Source: Lentinus brumalis (taxonomy: Eukaryota > Basidiomycota > Agaricomycetes > Polyporales > Polyporaceae). Taken from it: 64,000 nt of DNA. Positions 10,908-22,936 of the stretch are shown here, piece after piece. The notes under the pieces were generated by a model, which made no database searches, was not told the DNA's origin, and saw nothing but the letters and a program-made list of their open reading frames with translations. Each line of letters opens with the position of its first letter. The first letter of the stretch is position 1. Location of the stretch: the NCBI GenBank assembly GCA_001792895.1, contig MARA01000041.1, forward strand, positions 124,001 through 188,000, given 5' to 3'. Made by a program: the position numbers and the translations under genes.

Positions 10908-12085
10908 ATGTCCACCGATTACATCCAATCATTCACGGTTTGCGGTATCTATCAAGCCACTCACCTCCTCGGTGAAGGGGCCACAGGTTTGTGTTTTTGC
11001 GTCGCCGAAACTTAGAGCGCTCCGTTTCTGACTGGCGACATCTCAGGGAGTGTCTGGCAGGCATTCAATATCCTCTCGGGCTTGCGCGTAGCAATCAAAA
11101 CCTGTCCGATCCCTGTCGATGCCGCTCTTCCCGCTCTTCTGCCTTACGAAGTCAAGATCTATCGACTGCTCCGCGACTCCGATTCCGAAGGTATTCCAAG
11201 CATACACTGGTCGGGCATAGATGGCAATCACCAGGTCGTCGTGATGGACCTTCTCAGCCCTAATCTCAACACGCTTCGACGTCTCTGCAGAGGTACGCTT
11301 TCCCTCCGTACGGTCTGCATGTTAGCAGAACAAATGGTACGCACTTCTCACGCTTGAGCGTTGTCTAGCCGCTGAGCTACCGTGCAACAGCTAGCTCGGA
11401 TTCAGTTCATTCATTCCAGAGGCATCCTTTCGGGCGATATTAAGCCTCACAACTTTGCCCTAGGATGCTATCACAAAGCCAGAATCTTGCACCTTTTCGA
11501 CTTCAGCCATGCACAATTATTCATAGACCCGTCGACCGGTGCGCATGTTCCCTTCCGCATCGGCCGCACTACCAAGGGAACGATCCGGTACGCTAGTGTT
11601 GCGGCTCATAAATCGCATGGTCAGTCGTCTTCGCTAGTATTATGCCTGTCGTTCGCCACCACGTATACTAATATCTCTGCTCAGAGATGTCTCGGGGTGA
11701 CGACATCGAGTCACTGCTGTACACGCTGCTCGAACTCTTCCATGGTCAGCTACCATGGTATGAGCTGTCCAAGCTGCGTAGTGGAGCTGCTTACGATCGA
11801 ATCCGGGAAATGAAGGAAGGACCAGAGTTCCGCGACTTCCTGTCCGAGTCTCTCCCCGAGTTCCGGTCATTCCACGCGCATTGTATGGACCTCTCGTACG
11901 GACAGACGCCTGACTATGCTTTACTTCGAAGCTTGTTTAGAGAGCGCATGCAAAGGGAAGGCTGGTACTACGATTGGATCTTCGACTGGGAGGACGGCTC
12001 TGCGAGCGAGAAGGGCACGCTCATTCCTGACGATTATATCTTCGATATGAGATTCGTAGAACGCAAGGCCCTGGACCCCGCTTAG
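10908..12085 (+). CDS. CK1-like protein kinase (kinase B), DFS variant
   Basis: Exons are 10908-10986, 11047-11336, 11391-11619 and 11685-12085, giving 332 residues. It is a paralogue of kinase A with the same first three exon lengths (79, 290, 229 nt) and intron phases. The glycine loop is GEGATG, the ATP lysine is in VAIK (K44), and the catalytic loop is SGDIKPHNF (D139). The DFG motif is DFS (LFDFSHA, 160-162). The Asp that binds magnesium is kept, so the change weakens but does not exclude activity. The CK1-like activation segment (GTIRYASVAAHKSHG) and the C-terminal extension are conserved with kinase A. HAD copy B follows on the same strand, now separated by a MITE. The annotation as CK1-like is firm; the substrate is unknown. 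Confidence 0.85.
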
Positions 12086-12342
12086 GCCTCTCATGTACAT
12101 TGTATCTAATATGCTCCTGGCATGGAGATCGCCTGAACGATGGAATACTTACGCTGGCGGCTGGAATTGACGAGAGCGTCTACTGAGGCGCTCACGGTTC
12201 TGTACATAAACACCGATGGCTCTGGACGCCGTGCGCAGTCCCTTCTCCCACCCTTCTCCTCCCTCCGTCTACGTGAAGCCACTACAACCCCTCCGCCTCC
12301 GCGCTGTAATATTACGCGAGCCTGCTTGTGGGTCGTCCGTGT

Positions 12343-13169
12343 TAGTGATGTGCCAAGCCCGGCCTCGAGCCGTCAGGCTCCCAAAGCCGGCCGTCTTCAG
12401 GCCGGGCTGGGCCGAGCTCTGGAGGCGGCTTGGAGAGCCTGACGGCTCGGCTCACGACTAGTACGAGCTCGAGCCGGGCTCTCGAGCTCCGGCCTGAGCG
12501 CGCTGGTAGAGAGCATCCAGCGCATGGGACGAAGGGTACAGGGCGGAAGGGCGGGTGGCCGGCAGATGAGGATGGCCGGCAGAGGAGGATGGCGACGAGA
12601 CGCGTCATTGGACGCGTCGCGTTGTGGTCTTCACGCTCTTGTACTACGTAGCGCAGGTGGGTGGGGCAGAGACGGATGTTGACCAGACGCGTCGTTGGAC
12701 GCGTCTCCTCGCTCTTCCTCATGCCAAGCAGCACGGGAGGGCGGGGCCGAGGTGGAGAGTGACGAGATGCGCCGTTGGACGCGTCTCGTTGCCGTTCTTC
12801 ACGCTCTTGCAGCGCAGGAGGACGGGCAGAGATCGAGATCGAGGAGATGCGTCCTGTTGGACGCGTCTTGTCGCGGATTTTCTGGCTCTTCCTCAAGATG
12901 CACAGCGCAGGACGGCTGGAAAGAGGCGGAGACTGACGGGACGCGCCGCTGGAGGCGTCTCATTGCGGGGAGTCTTCGCGCTCTGGCAGCGCAGGAGGAC
13001 GGCCGGGAAATAGCGCCCACCACCTGTGGGCTCCGGCTCAGGCCGAGCCGAGCTCGAGCTGAGCCCGAGCCGTCTTGGAGAGCCCGGCCTGAGGTTCGAG
13101 CAGGCCGTGGCTCTCCAGGCCGAGCCGTAGCCGCGGCTTTCGAGCCGAGCCGAGCTCCGCACATCACTA
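12343..13169. mobile_element. hAT-like MITE with internal ~75-95 bp tandem repeats
   Basis: The left end TAGTGATGTGC (12343) is matched by GCACATCACTA ending at 13169. Both ends lie in GC-rich subterminal sequence full of gccgagc/ggctcgg motifs, like the MITE in F-box D. cgtgt abuts both ends, so at least 5 bp of target duplication is visible; a hAT element should leave 8. The HAD C upstream region (15479-15490, gtcgtccgtgtagctc) shows the same site without an insertion. The interior (about 12595-13010) has five diverged tandem units, each built around gacgcgtc-n5/7-gacgcgtc. There is no transposase. Confidence 0.7.
12595..13010. repeat. Five-unit tandem repeat inside MITE
   Basis: Units start near 12597, 12692, 12765, 12845 and 12938. 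Each holds a doubled gacgcgtc (MluI-like) core, then ctcgct/ttcacgctctt and gcagcgcaggaggacgg. The units have diverged and spacing varies from about 75 to 95 bp. Confidence 0.6.
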
Positions 13170-13211
13170 CGTGTACCTTTCCTCCCACCGATCTGTGCCA
13201 CAACTGTCCTG

Positions 13212-15175
13212 ATGTTCATGTCTCATACTCTTCTCCCGGCCAAGTTCGAGCCGGGAAGTTCGGCCTACTGGCTGCCTAAGTCAGGTCAGCTCGCAGCTTC
13301 CAGACTTCCGACCCGCCGGTTCTGGGGCCTCCGCACATGCTTCAACAGCGATGAGAGGGATAACAAGGCGCCGCCATACTTGTTCGTCGTTTCGTCATTC
13401 CCGTCGCCATACCCCGTCGAAAAGCCTTATTACACTCTCGGACCGAGGCTCGTCAAAGAGACAGGTGCCACTGTGGGAGACGATGCCGAAATCCTGACTA
13501 CCACCCCGATCCCAACAACGGAGGACAGGGCTTCCTGGCCCTTGTTCCTGCATGTCCTGCCTGCGTTACCCATCAACGTGTACCGTTCTGAGGTAATGAA
13601 ATGGTTGTATTTCACTCTCACGGAAGACGGCCTCCGTACCTTTGCTAGTGGTGTCGAACGTTCTTTGCGAACTGCCGATACCGACGCACGCGAAGCCCTG
13701 GCTACGCATGGTTTCGAGAAGATCAAGAATGGTTGGAACGCCCCTCAGCGGGATGCGGGCCACGGTGAATACTCGTTTGGCGAGACAGTCGGCGACCCAC
13801 ATTCATACGTCTTCGACTTCGACTGCGAGATGTCGCCAGGCAGCAAGCTCCCGTCCTTTGAAGGACCGTCCGTCGTGTACGACGAATTGATGCTATACAA
13901 TCAGTGAGCAACCATTAACCCTTGATCGTTCATCTTGAGTTTGACAGGCGCAGGCTTTGCAAAGATTACAAGTGGCGGGGCGTGGATCATGCTGTCGACT
14001 GGGTGCAGGGAATGCGCAAGGTGCGTAAGATTCAGTTCATGTGTTACGTGGCCGCTTGCTGAGAGCGCTTTCAGAACGCAGGTAGAGGCTGGTTAGCGAA
14101 TCCTGAGACCCGTACTACCGCGCTACCAAACGAGCCCTGTCTGGACGGCGAGCTCCGCAAACAAGCAATAGAATTGGCGGCTCTTGGCAATCCTCACGTA
14201 CAAATTGCGTCCGCGCTGGACGACCGGCACGCGAGGCGCGTGGAGGAGGTCGCAAACGCGGCGCTTGACTCGTCCGACAGTTCAACTTCAAGCTCCTCCG
14301 AAGTTATGTTCCTGCCTTGGGAATTCCCCCGCGTACCATACAGGTACCCTGTGGTCCCACTGGGCCGCACTAAAGTGATCGTGTTCGATATCATTGGCAC
14401 AATCATGGTGAGTTCCTTACACCCTGATCTTTTTTATGAATGACCTGACGCGCCCTCGATGCAGGATCGAGAGAACGCTATAGCAGCTGCACTCAGACCT
14501 TGGGCCATGCAATCGCCCATTAGGCACACCGTGTCACTTGATCTTGTCGTGGGCCGGTTTCTCACTTTCGAGGCTATGGCGGAGCGCGATGCTCAAATCG
14601 CTGGTTCCCCGGCGTCCTTGGCGACGTTTGCCCGCTCCGCTCTGATGGACCTCGTCCGAGACCTCCAGTTAGACATCGACGAGCACTCTCCCACCTTTAC
14701 CGAGACCTTGAAGCACGTACTGTCTCCGATCCCATATTCAGATGTCGAGACAAGCATCAGGACACTGAAGGAGCGCGGCTACACGCTCGTCTGTCTCCCT
14801 GCTCACTCCGCCACGACCATGCAACAGCTCCGTTCCTCCCTCCCCCCTGCGTTCGTGGACGATGACGTCGTGCAGATATGGTCACAGCCCATCTCTACAC
14901 ATTTCGTCGCCCCCCCGCTGTTCTTCTCGTCTCTACGGTCGTTCTGCGAGTCACTCGTGAAGGAGACGCTACAGCCGTCCGAGATCTTGGTAGTGAGCTC
15001 CAGCGTTGGACGGGTACTTCATGCAGCCATGTTTACTGGACATGCGACCGCGTGGATGCGCAGACCGGGGAACTTCGAAGGTGGCTTCGAGTTTGTCGTC
15101 GGGGACGACGAGAATAGTTGCCCTGTACCATCGGTTGTGGTGAGCGGGCTCATGGAACTAACCGCGAAACTGTAG
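13212..15175 (+). CDS. HAD-like protein, copy B (intact, 600 residues)
   Basis: Exons are 13212-13903, 13954-14020, 14075-14407 and 14465-15175 (1803 nt). The start MFMSHTLLP aligns with MYMSHTLLP of copy C. Residues 1 to ~250 form an unrecognised region with the conserved block SAYWLPKSG and a YVFDFD segment. A Ser-rich linker precedes HAD motif I, VIVFDIIGTIM (~354-364), which has the type II haloacid dehalogenase form FDxxGT with the nucleophile Asp. VCLPAHSATTM (~473-483) sits at motif II and supplies Ser. SEILVVSSSVGRVLHAA then TAWMRRPGN (~560) matches the dehalogenase end, where VSxxxxDxxGA is usual, but the acidic motif IV residue is missing. It may be a degenerate hydrolase or a binding protein. 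Copy C is its closest relative. Confidence 0.85.
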
Positions 15176-15525
15176 CTCAGTAGAATATGTTGTATCATTC
15201 CGGTTGTCTCTGAGTACTTCTAGCTTGAATGGAACGCAGTTGTTCGAGCGACGAATTGCGGCCTGCCACAGGCTGGCGCCGCTGTCACTGGCGCGACGGG
15301 TCACGCGTGACCGCTCGTGTTGTGAATCGTCGGCGCGTACTATGCCCGGCGGATCCTCCCTCGTCTCGTAGTCCGGCTGACTCCCATCCTGCTCCTCCGT
15401 TTGCTTGAAGCTTCCACCCTCCGGTCGGCAGAAAAGCCCTCTTTCTACGCTGCTCTACCGCGTTGAGTCTGCTTTTGGTCGTCCGTGTAGCTCCCCCTCC
15501 CCCGCCATTCTACGCCAAAGCCGTC
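15176..15525. repeat. Duplicated TOF1 upstream region between HAD B and HAD C
   Basis: Sequence from the HAD B stop codon (gaaactgtagctc) to about 15370 matches 17465-17660 almost base for base. It shares ttgtatcattccggttgtct and the motif gcgcgacgggtcacgcgtga. TOF1 coding sequence is not included here. The rest is the immediate upstream region of HAD C. Confidence 0.75.
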
Positions 15526-17474
15526 ATGTACATGTCTCACACCCTTCTTCCGACCAAGTTTGAGCCGGAGCGGTCTGCCTACTGGCTGCCTAAGTCAGGT
15601 CGGCTCGCAGCTTCCAGACTTCCAACTCGCCGGTTCTGGGGTCTCCGCACATGCTTCAACGACGATGAAAGCGATAACATATGGCCGCCGTACTTGTTCG
15701 TCATTTCGTCATTCCCGTCACCATACCCCGTAGAGAAGCCTTCCTACACTCTCGGCCCGAGACTCGTCAAAGAGACAGGTGCGATTGTGGGCGAGGACGC
15801 TGAGATTCTGACCACTATCCCGATCCCGACAACGGAGGAGCGGGCTTCTTGGCCCTTGTTCCTGCATGTCCTGCCCGCTTTACCCATCAACGTGTACCGG
15901 TCTCGTGCCATGATGATGTTGTACTACACGCTCACAGAAGTCGGCCTCCATACTTTCGACAAAGGTGTCGAACGTTGCTTGCAAACGGCCGATGCCGACG
16001 CACGCGAAGCCCTTGCTACGCATGGTTTCGAGAAGATCAAGAATGGTTGGAACGCTCCTCAGCAGGATGCGGGCCATGACGAATACTCGTTTGGTGAGAC
16101 GATCGGCGACCCCCATTCATACGTCTTCGACTTCGACTCCGAGATGCTGCCAGGCATGAATTATCCTTCGTTCGAAGGACCGTCGGCCGTGTATGACGAA
16201 TTGATGCAGTACAATCAGTGAGCACTAATCTATGCTCATGTCTCGTCATGAGTCCTCATGCGCGCAGGCTCTGCAAGGACTACAAGTGGCGGGGTGTAGA
16301 TCATGCTGTTGACTGGGTTCAGGACATGCGTGAGGTGCGTTCTGTTGTATGTTATCCGCAGTCGTTGGTTGACAGCGCTTTCAGAACGCTCGCAGAGGCT
16401 GGTTGGCGAATCCGAACACCCTTACCACCGTGGTACCAACCGAGCCCTGTCTGGACGGCGAGTTGCGCGAACGAGCGATGGAACTCATGACCTCTGGCAA
16501 TCCTCACGTCATAGTTGCGTCTGTGCTGGACGACCGGCACGCGAAGCGCATCGAGGTCGCAAATGCGGCGCTTGGTGACTCGTCTCACAGTTCAAGCTCC
16601 TCCGAGGTTATGTTCCTGCCCTGGGGGTTTTCCCGCATACCATTCAGGTACCCTGTGGTTCCGTTTGGCTCCACTAAGGTGATTTTATTCGATATCTTCG
16701 GCACAATCATGGTGAGAGCCATTAACCTGTCTGCGTCACGAAACTGACGCGCCCCTGATCCAGGATCGAGAGAAAGCCATAGCAACTGCACTTCGGTCTT
16801 GGTTAACCCAATCCCCCATCAGGCACACCGTTTCAATCGATCTTGTGGTCAGCCGGTTCCTCACATTTGAGGCTATGGCGGAGCGCGATTCTCAGATCGC
16901 CGGTTCTCCGGCGTCCTTGGCGACATTTGTCCGCTCAGCTCTGATGGAACTCGCCCGAGACCTCGAGCTAGGCATTGACGAGCATTCTCCTTTCTTTACG
17001 GAGACCATGAAGCAGGTACTGTCCCCGCTACCATATCCAGATGTCGAAGAGACCATCAGGACATTGAAGGAGCGCGGCTACACGCTCCTCTGTCTCCCTA
17101 TCCACTCCGCCACGACCATGCAGCAGCTTCGTCCTTCCTTCCCACCTGCATTTGCGGACAGTGATGTCGTGCAGACATGGACGGAGCACATCTCTGCACA
17201 CTTCCTTGCCCCGGCGTGGTTCTTCTCATCCCTGCAGTCGTTCTGCGAGTACATCGTGAAGGAGAAGTTGCAGCCGTCCGAGATCCTCGTTGTGAGCTCT
17301 AGCGTTGGGCGGGTACTTCATGCGGCGATGTGCGCTGGTCATGCGACTGCGTGGTTGCGTAGACCAGGGAACTTAGAAGGTGACTTCGAGTTTATCGTCG
17401 GGGACGACGAGAATAGTTGCCCTGTACCATCGGTTGTGGCGAGCGGGCTCATGGAACTAACCGCGAAACTGTAG
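15526..17474 (+). CDS. HAD-like protein, copy C (intact, 598 residues)
   Basis: Exons are 15526-16217, 16268-16334, 16385-16711 and 16764-17474 (1797 nt). Exons 1, 2 and 4 have the same lengths as in copy B; exon 3 is 6 nt shorter, within the Ser-rich linker. HAD motif I is VILFDIFGTIM, the best match of the three copies to type II haloacid dehalogenases (FDxFGT). As in B, the LPxHS segment is present and the acidic motif IV is replaced by SSSVGRV. There is no kinase gene directly upstream of this copy. It lies 256 bp upstream of TOF1 on the same strand and is probably the product of the most recent B/C duplication. Substrate and role are unknown. Confidence 0.85.
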
Positions 17475-17730
17475 CTCGGTAGAATATGTTGTATCATTCC
17501 GGTTGTCTCTGAGTACTTCTAGCTTGAATGAAACGCAGTTGTTCGAGCGACGAGTTGCGGCCTGCGCTGGCGCCGCTGTCACTGGCGCGACGGGTCACGC
17601 GTGACCGCTCGTGTTGTGAGCGTCGGCGCGTATGCTCGGCGCATCCTCCGGGCTCCCTCGTCTCGCACCACGACGACGATTTCTGACTTGCACTCTATGC
17701 TGGCTTGAACCGCGAAACAAGACCCCGAAC

Positions 17731-20700
17731 ATGAACACGGAGGACAACATCTCTCTTTCCGAGGCTGAGGAGTCCGGAGACGAACCCTACATCGACCGCC
17801 GTGCCATCCTAGAACCGCCCATCCGGAGTGTCGTCGACGCGCTTGGCGGGTATGAAGGAGGCGTGTACAACCTTGGAGATGAGTGCTATGGATGTTTGAA
17901 GGACCTCAAGAAGTACTGGCGCAAGGACGACACGGACGACGACCGCACCGTGGCGCGCATCTTCTGGGAGACACGTGTCCTCCCGAACGACCTCATCCCA
18001 ATCCTGCTCGAGACTGCGGGCAAGGGCCTCGTAGAGGACAAGCGCGCCGTAGCGTGCGCGGACCTCATGACGGCGATGACCTGGCCCATCGACCTGGCCG
18101 CGGAGCTGAAGGAGCTCGACGAAGAGTTCGACAAGGGTACGGACTACACGCAGCTCCTCCTCAGTCACCTCTACTATAAAGCAGCCCTCCTCCGCCCTGG
18201 CGTACTGCAAGCGCTCTTTGGTATTACACTGCCTTGTCTTGCGAGGGAGGGGAAGGAGAGGACAGAACGTGACGTGCAGATTGTGAACGTCGTCTTGCAT
18301 TTGGTGCGCAACCTCGCTTTCATCAAGGACCTGCCCCAGAACACGCATGCAAGCGCGGACCAAGCCGAGCTCTCGTCCCTTCAGAGCAAGCTCGTGAAGG
18401 GTCTCTCTGAGTCGCACTTCATCGAGCTGCTCCTCACCATCGCGTCCAATGCGGCTTCAGATCCGCTCTTCAATCAGTGGAACGCGTTGGTGCTGGAGAT
18501 CTTCTATCTGCTCTTTCGTGGTATCAAGCCCGTATCCCTTGCCAGCGACCAAGCCAAGGTACGAGCGAGTCACTTTCGTAAGCACACCGACTGATGGTTT
18601 CTATGCAGCAATCGTCGAAGAACCTTGCGACATTGCTCGCCGCTGAGAATCAGCGCAAGCGGGAGTTCGCCCGCAAAGCGAACACGCGTCACTCGCGATT
18701 CGGTACTACCATCTCCGTCACCCTCAACTCCAAGAAACCCAAGGCGTCGGAAGGAGGCGATAACGCTGCTGCAGAGCCCGAAGCCGGACCATCTCGATCG
18801 TATGTGCTGCATCGGCAGACAGCGTTGACCAAGGACGCCGGCAGTGCGCTGGACATGGCGCGTGCAAAGAAGCATCGTGCACCGAAGAAGAGCAAGGTTG
18901 ACGAGCTTGGGCGCAACGACAACTTTTCGCTCGATGCGCGCGTCATCCTGCAGAACCTCGCGCGCTCGTTCATCGAGGACTGCTTCAATTGTGAGCATCT
19001 TCGTTTCCTCGCCCGGTGGTCACGCTAATAGTCCTGCAGCGCTGCTGTCCTCGCTGCTCAAGGATATCAAGGCAGAGCGGGCCAAGATCACAGAAAAGGA
19101 CAATTTGAGGCTGCTGTACGTGACGAAGTGGTTCCTCGAGTTCTTCCTGTGCGAGCGCGAGCGCCAGTCGGAGGATGCGAAGTGGAAGTTTGGGCTCATT
19201 GCAGAAGTAACGGACCGGGCTTGGATCGTGTGGGTGCTGCGGCGGATGCGGGAGGCGCAAGACGAGAAGGTATGCCTGACTGCAATCACCAAGTCTCGTT
19301 TGCTGATCAGTGTGGCGATGTTAGCCCAAGGCTTGGACCGAGCTCCAGGCAGGTATCGAGTGTCTCACGCAATTCATCCTGACCGTGGATGTCATGGCAT
19401 CGTCAACTCCGAAAGCCTCGGACGACCCGTTCGCTCTCAAGGACGCGGAGAAGACCGACGAGGACGACGTCGCAGACGCTGCACGTCTGCTGCAGCAGCA
19501 GATCGTGTACAACGGCGAGGTGCTCGACATTTCCTTCGAGAGCATGCGCACGTACAAGGAGGGCACGCAGAGTCTGGCATACCTGGATGCGAGCGTGTAC
19601 CTCTCCTATGCGCTGCTGCGGATGCTCGAGCGCTGGAGCAAGCGCGGAGGTGGAGACAACATGTACGTCCGGAAGAAAGCGAAACCCAAGAAGAAAGGTC
19701 CGGTGTCTATTCTTCGGTCGAGACTTTCGATGTAGGGCTGAGTCGTGACTCAACAGGGAGGAACGTTCCAGAGGGCGAGGGCGTGCCCGATGTCGAGGAC
19801 GAAGAGCCGCCGCAGAAGACCGAGGACGAGGTGATCAACGAGCAGATATTCACGTTTGACCAGTTTGAGCAGGTATGTCTGTTCCGACCCATAGATCTTT
19901 TCAATTTTGACTCTGTGCGTCCCCGTGCTGCAGAGATTCGCGCATCCGGACGTGACACGGACATTACTGGCGTATCTCGCCCGGTACAAGGACTTCACCT
20001 TCCCAGAGCAGATGAAGCGGGTCGTCAGCCTGATGCATAGGCAGGCGGTCAGACAGAAGGCTGAAGGGTTGTACTTCATGGTTCGTCTTCTCGCCTATAT
20101 CCTTTGTCCTCCGATGCCATTACTGACGTGTCGCAGGTCTCGACTCTGTATCTGTTCAAGAAGATCATGGCGGAGGAGAAGACCCTGCCACGTGAGCAAC
20201 CGTACAAGGACCTCGTTGCGCTCATCAACTTCCTCCTGCGCAAATTCTTCAAGGCGGTCGAGGAGGACTCGTTCCTCATTGTCGAGGTACGCTCTTTCGC
20301 GCCACATCACCAGTTGCAAATAGTCAGACCAGTTTAACTTCGTCTGCATATAGGCTTTCTTCCCCAAGAACCGCGGGCACTGGAAGCAATTCTCATCTTT
20401 GCAGCTCGATGCCATCGGCCCTCGGCCTGAGACGCACATGATCGACAACCGCTTCCCGCAGGACGTCTCGGTCAAAAAGGGCTACACCCCGAGCGAGCAG
20501 ATTGGGATCGCTATGGCAGCGCTTGTGGAGAACGGACAGATGGAACTCATCGATTGGACGAAGCAGGTGCGTGCTTTCACTATCACTTCTGAGTGTATGT
20601 ACAAGCGAAGCTGACGGGGAGTACAGATTTTGACTCTGTGCATTGCGCACCGTAAGCGTACCATCGAGGACGTGGACGGCTCGTCTTCTAAGACTGTCGA

Positions 20701-21857
20701 CCTCTCAACTATGGATAGCAGTGATGACGAGGATATGGATGCGATGTTGGGTCGACGAGGCCCATCCGCAGAGGCACTGGCTAAGATCAACGACTACCGT
20801 GAGTGTTCACACACTGCGTGACTGCTCATCTGCTGAACGCTTTTGCAGTAATCCCATATGTCAGTGACGAGGAGGCGGAGGCGGCGAACAAGAATCCTCA
20901 CTTGAAGCTGCTCTTCCGGTTAGTCAACTTCAAGATCATGGACGAGGGTGAGTCATGACTTTTTGCGGCCACCATCGGATGCTCACAGCCACGACTGCTT
21001 TAGACGCAGACGAACTGGAATGGTATATTCCCTCCGTCGTCCTTCCCGCCGAGCTCCAGAGCAGCCTTAACATCATCAACCAATACCTTGAGACGCCCAT
21101 CGACTTGGAAGGCAAGAAAGCCGCAGACATGCTCACCAAGAAGAAGGGTCGCCGCCGGCGCAGGCGGGACCCGACGCCCGACCCAGACGACGACACACAG
21201 CTTCGAAAGAAGAAAGAGAAGCGCATCAAGGAGAAGCAGCAGTACAAGTCGGCCGAGTTCATCGTTGACAGCGACGCGGAGATGGGCGACATGGAGGAAT
21301 TCCTGGCCAAGGAGCGGGCGCTGCGGCAGAGGGCATCCGCGTTGGCAGCAGCGACCGGTCAGGTTTCGACGATGCGCGCACGGGGGACGAAGAAGCGGCG
21401 GAGGAAGGGCAAGGACGAGAAGGGCGGGAAGAAGCGTAGGAAACGAGGCGTCGACGGCAACGACGCCTCTGATGCGGAGAGCGATCCCGACAGAGAGAAA
21501 GGAAAGGAGAAGAGTGGCAGCGATTCGGACGGGAGCGAGCTCGACGCGTTGGGTAGCCCGAAGAGGGCGACGTCTGAGGTGACCCCAGATACGTCTCCGC
21601 CTGCGGACGGTGCGAACGAGGATCTTCCGAAACCCAAGCCGCGCCCTCGCCCACGACCTAAAGCGAGGGTGTCCAAGGCATCAAGTCCTGACGTTGCTGG
21701 CAGTCCATCCCCCGGTCCTGCGAGTCCTGCGCCTGCGTCGCGCCTGCGGTCGCCCTCGCATGGAGTCTTGTCTGATGATGAACCATTGCCGTCGTCAGAG
21801 GCTCGTGCTGGAAAGAGAAAAACCGCGCGGCTTGTCTTCTCGGACGATGAAGATTGA
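17731..21857 (+). CDS. TOF1: Fork-protection complex subunit Tof1/Swi1 (Timeless family), 1187 residues
   Basis: Exons are 17731-18558, 18609-18990, 19040-19269, 19325-19697, 19757-19872, 19934-20080, 20137-20286, 20354-20566, 20627-20798, 20849-20947 and 21004-21857, which total 3564 nt in frame. The N-terminal ~300 residues match the TIMELESS domain (SVVDALGGYEGG, CLKDLKKYW, RDVQIVNVVLHLVRNLAFI). The C-terminal part is long, basic and acidic, with KKKGRRRRRR and Ser/Asp clusters, as in fungal Tof1. With Csm3 this protein travels with the replisome, stabilises stalled forks and helps checkpoint signalling in the nucleus. The length fits the family (~1.2 kb residues). The start at 17731 is supported by its loss in the broken copy. 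It is single and intact, despite duplication of its 5' end. Confidence 0.9.
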
Positions 21858-22936
21858 TCGTACGAGCTCCTGTAACTCTATCGATTGCTTGGGCCTCTAT
21901 GTCGTATACGCGGTACATTACTTGTTGCGAGCGAAGCGAGCTACATTGACTAGGGGCGGCGCCTTGACACTTCCCGGGACAAACAAGGACAAATTCTACG
22001 AAACACACCATATATGGACAAGTTCTGCTCTTTTATTCGAATATCTCAGCCATATGGGACTTCTGAGGCTTCCAACTTTGTGAGATATAGCCTAACAGAC
22101 GCGGTCACATCTGTGAAAAGTTTCAAGGTGCGTAGCCCAGAAACAAGAGAGATATTGGACCTCATCCAGTGTGGTGGTCACCAGTGGTTCGGGCGCCTAT
22201 GAGAGTGCTAAGCGCCCAAACGCTCGGAGCGAGCCCCCTGTCTTCGACCGTTTGCTAGTTATGTATGTGTTCCTCCGGGTTCGGGATCCTCCGGGTTCGG
22301 GACACTTGCTCGCAAGAACAGCAAGGATAGCGATGATAACTAGGATAGGGCGACGCGATAGACACGTCTACAAATGCGGCACTACGGGTGCAGCTTGAGT
22401 TGACTACCCCGTGCGTCATCCAGCTAGGTTTTACCCGAGCTGGTCAGAGTCACTGCACGAGAAGTTAATCTACTCAGGTGGGCATGCTCTTGAGCACTTC
22501 TTAGTGGAACCTGAGGCTGCTGACAAGGGTCGTCGAGTCGGGCGTAGAGAGCAATAAAAGGGAATGTATATCGTTTCAACAAGTTTGAACGGCCGAATGT
22601 TCGGGGTGCGAACGGCTATGTCGGAGTTATGAGATTGTAAACGTACGTGCTACTAGGTTGAATCGGATCCTGAAACGATTCAGACGTTAATGTGAGCGCT
22701 CAAAGCTTGCATCCATTCCTCGTTCTACTACGGCATGATTACTTACGCGTACGTCCCAACGCCTCCTGCACTACGACGGGGGTGCAAATGACTTCCTGAT
22801 ACCATCCGTCATCAGCCCACCTCTCTACAACTCACTCCCACTATAACTGGGTTTCTCTGTTGATTGCCAGTGGCTTCCTTGACCCCGCCGGACGTTTTCG
22901 ACCTGTTCGACTACAGATTCTCGGTCCTCTACGAGA
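21858..22936. other. Intergenic, no gene seen
   Basis: This 1.08-kb stretch lies between TOF1 and F-box A. It holds one short direct repeat (cctccgggttcggga, twice, 22272-22302) and no convincing reading frame. The part near 22800-22936 is presumably the F-box A promoter. Confidence 0.5.

Noticed and set aside
17731..21857. Cohesin subunit SCC3/SA as identity of the large gene
   Set aside because: The N-terminal block (ALGGYEGG, RDVQIVNVVLHLVRN) and basic tail match Timeless/Tof1, not the STAG domain.
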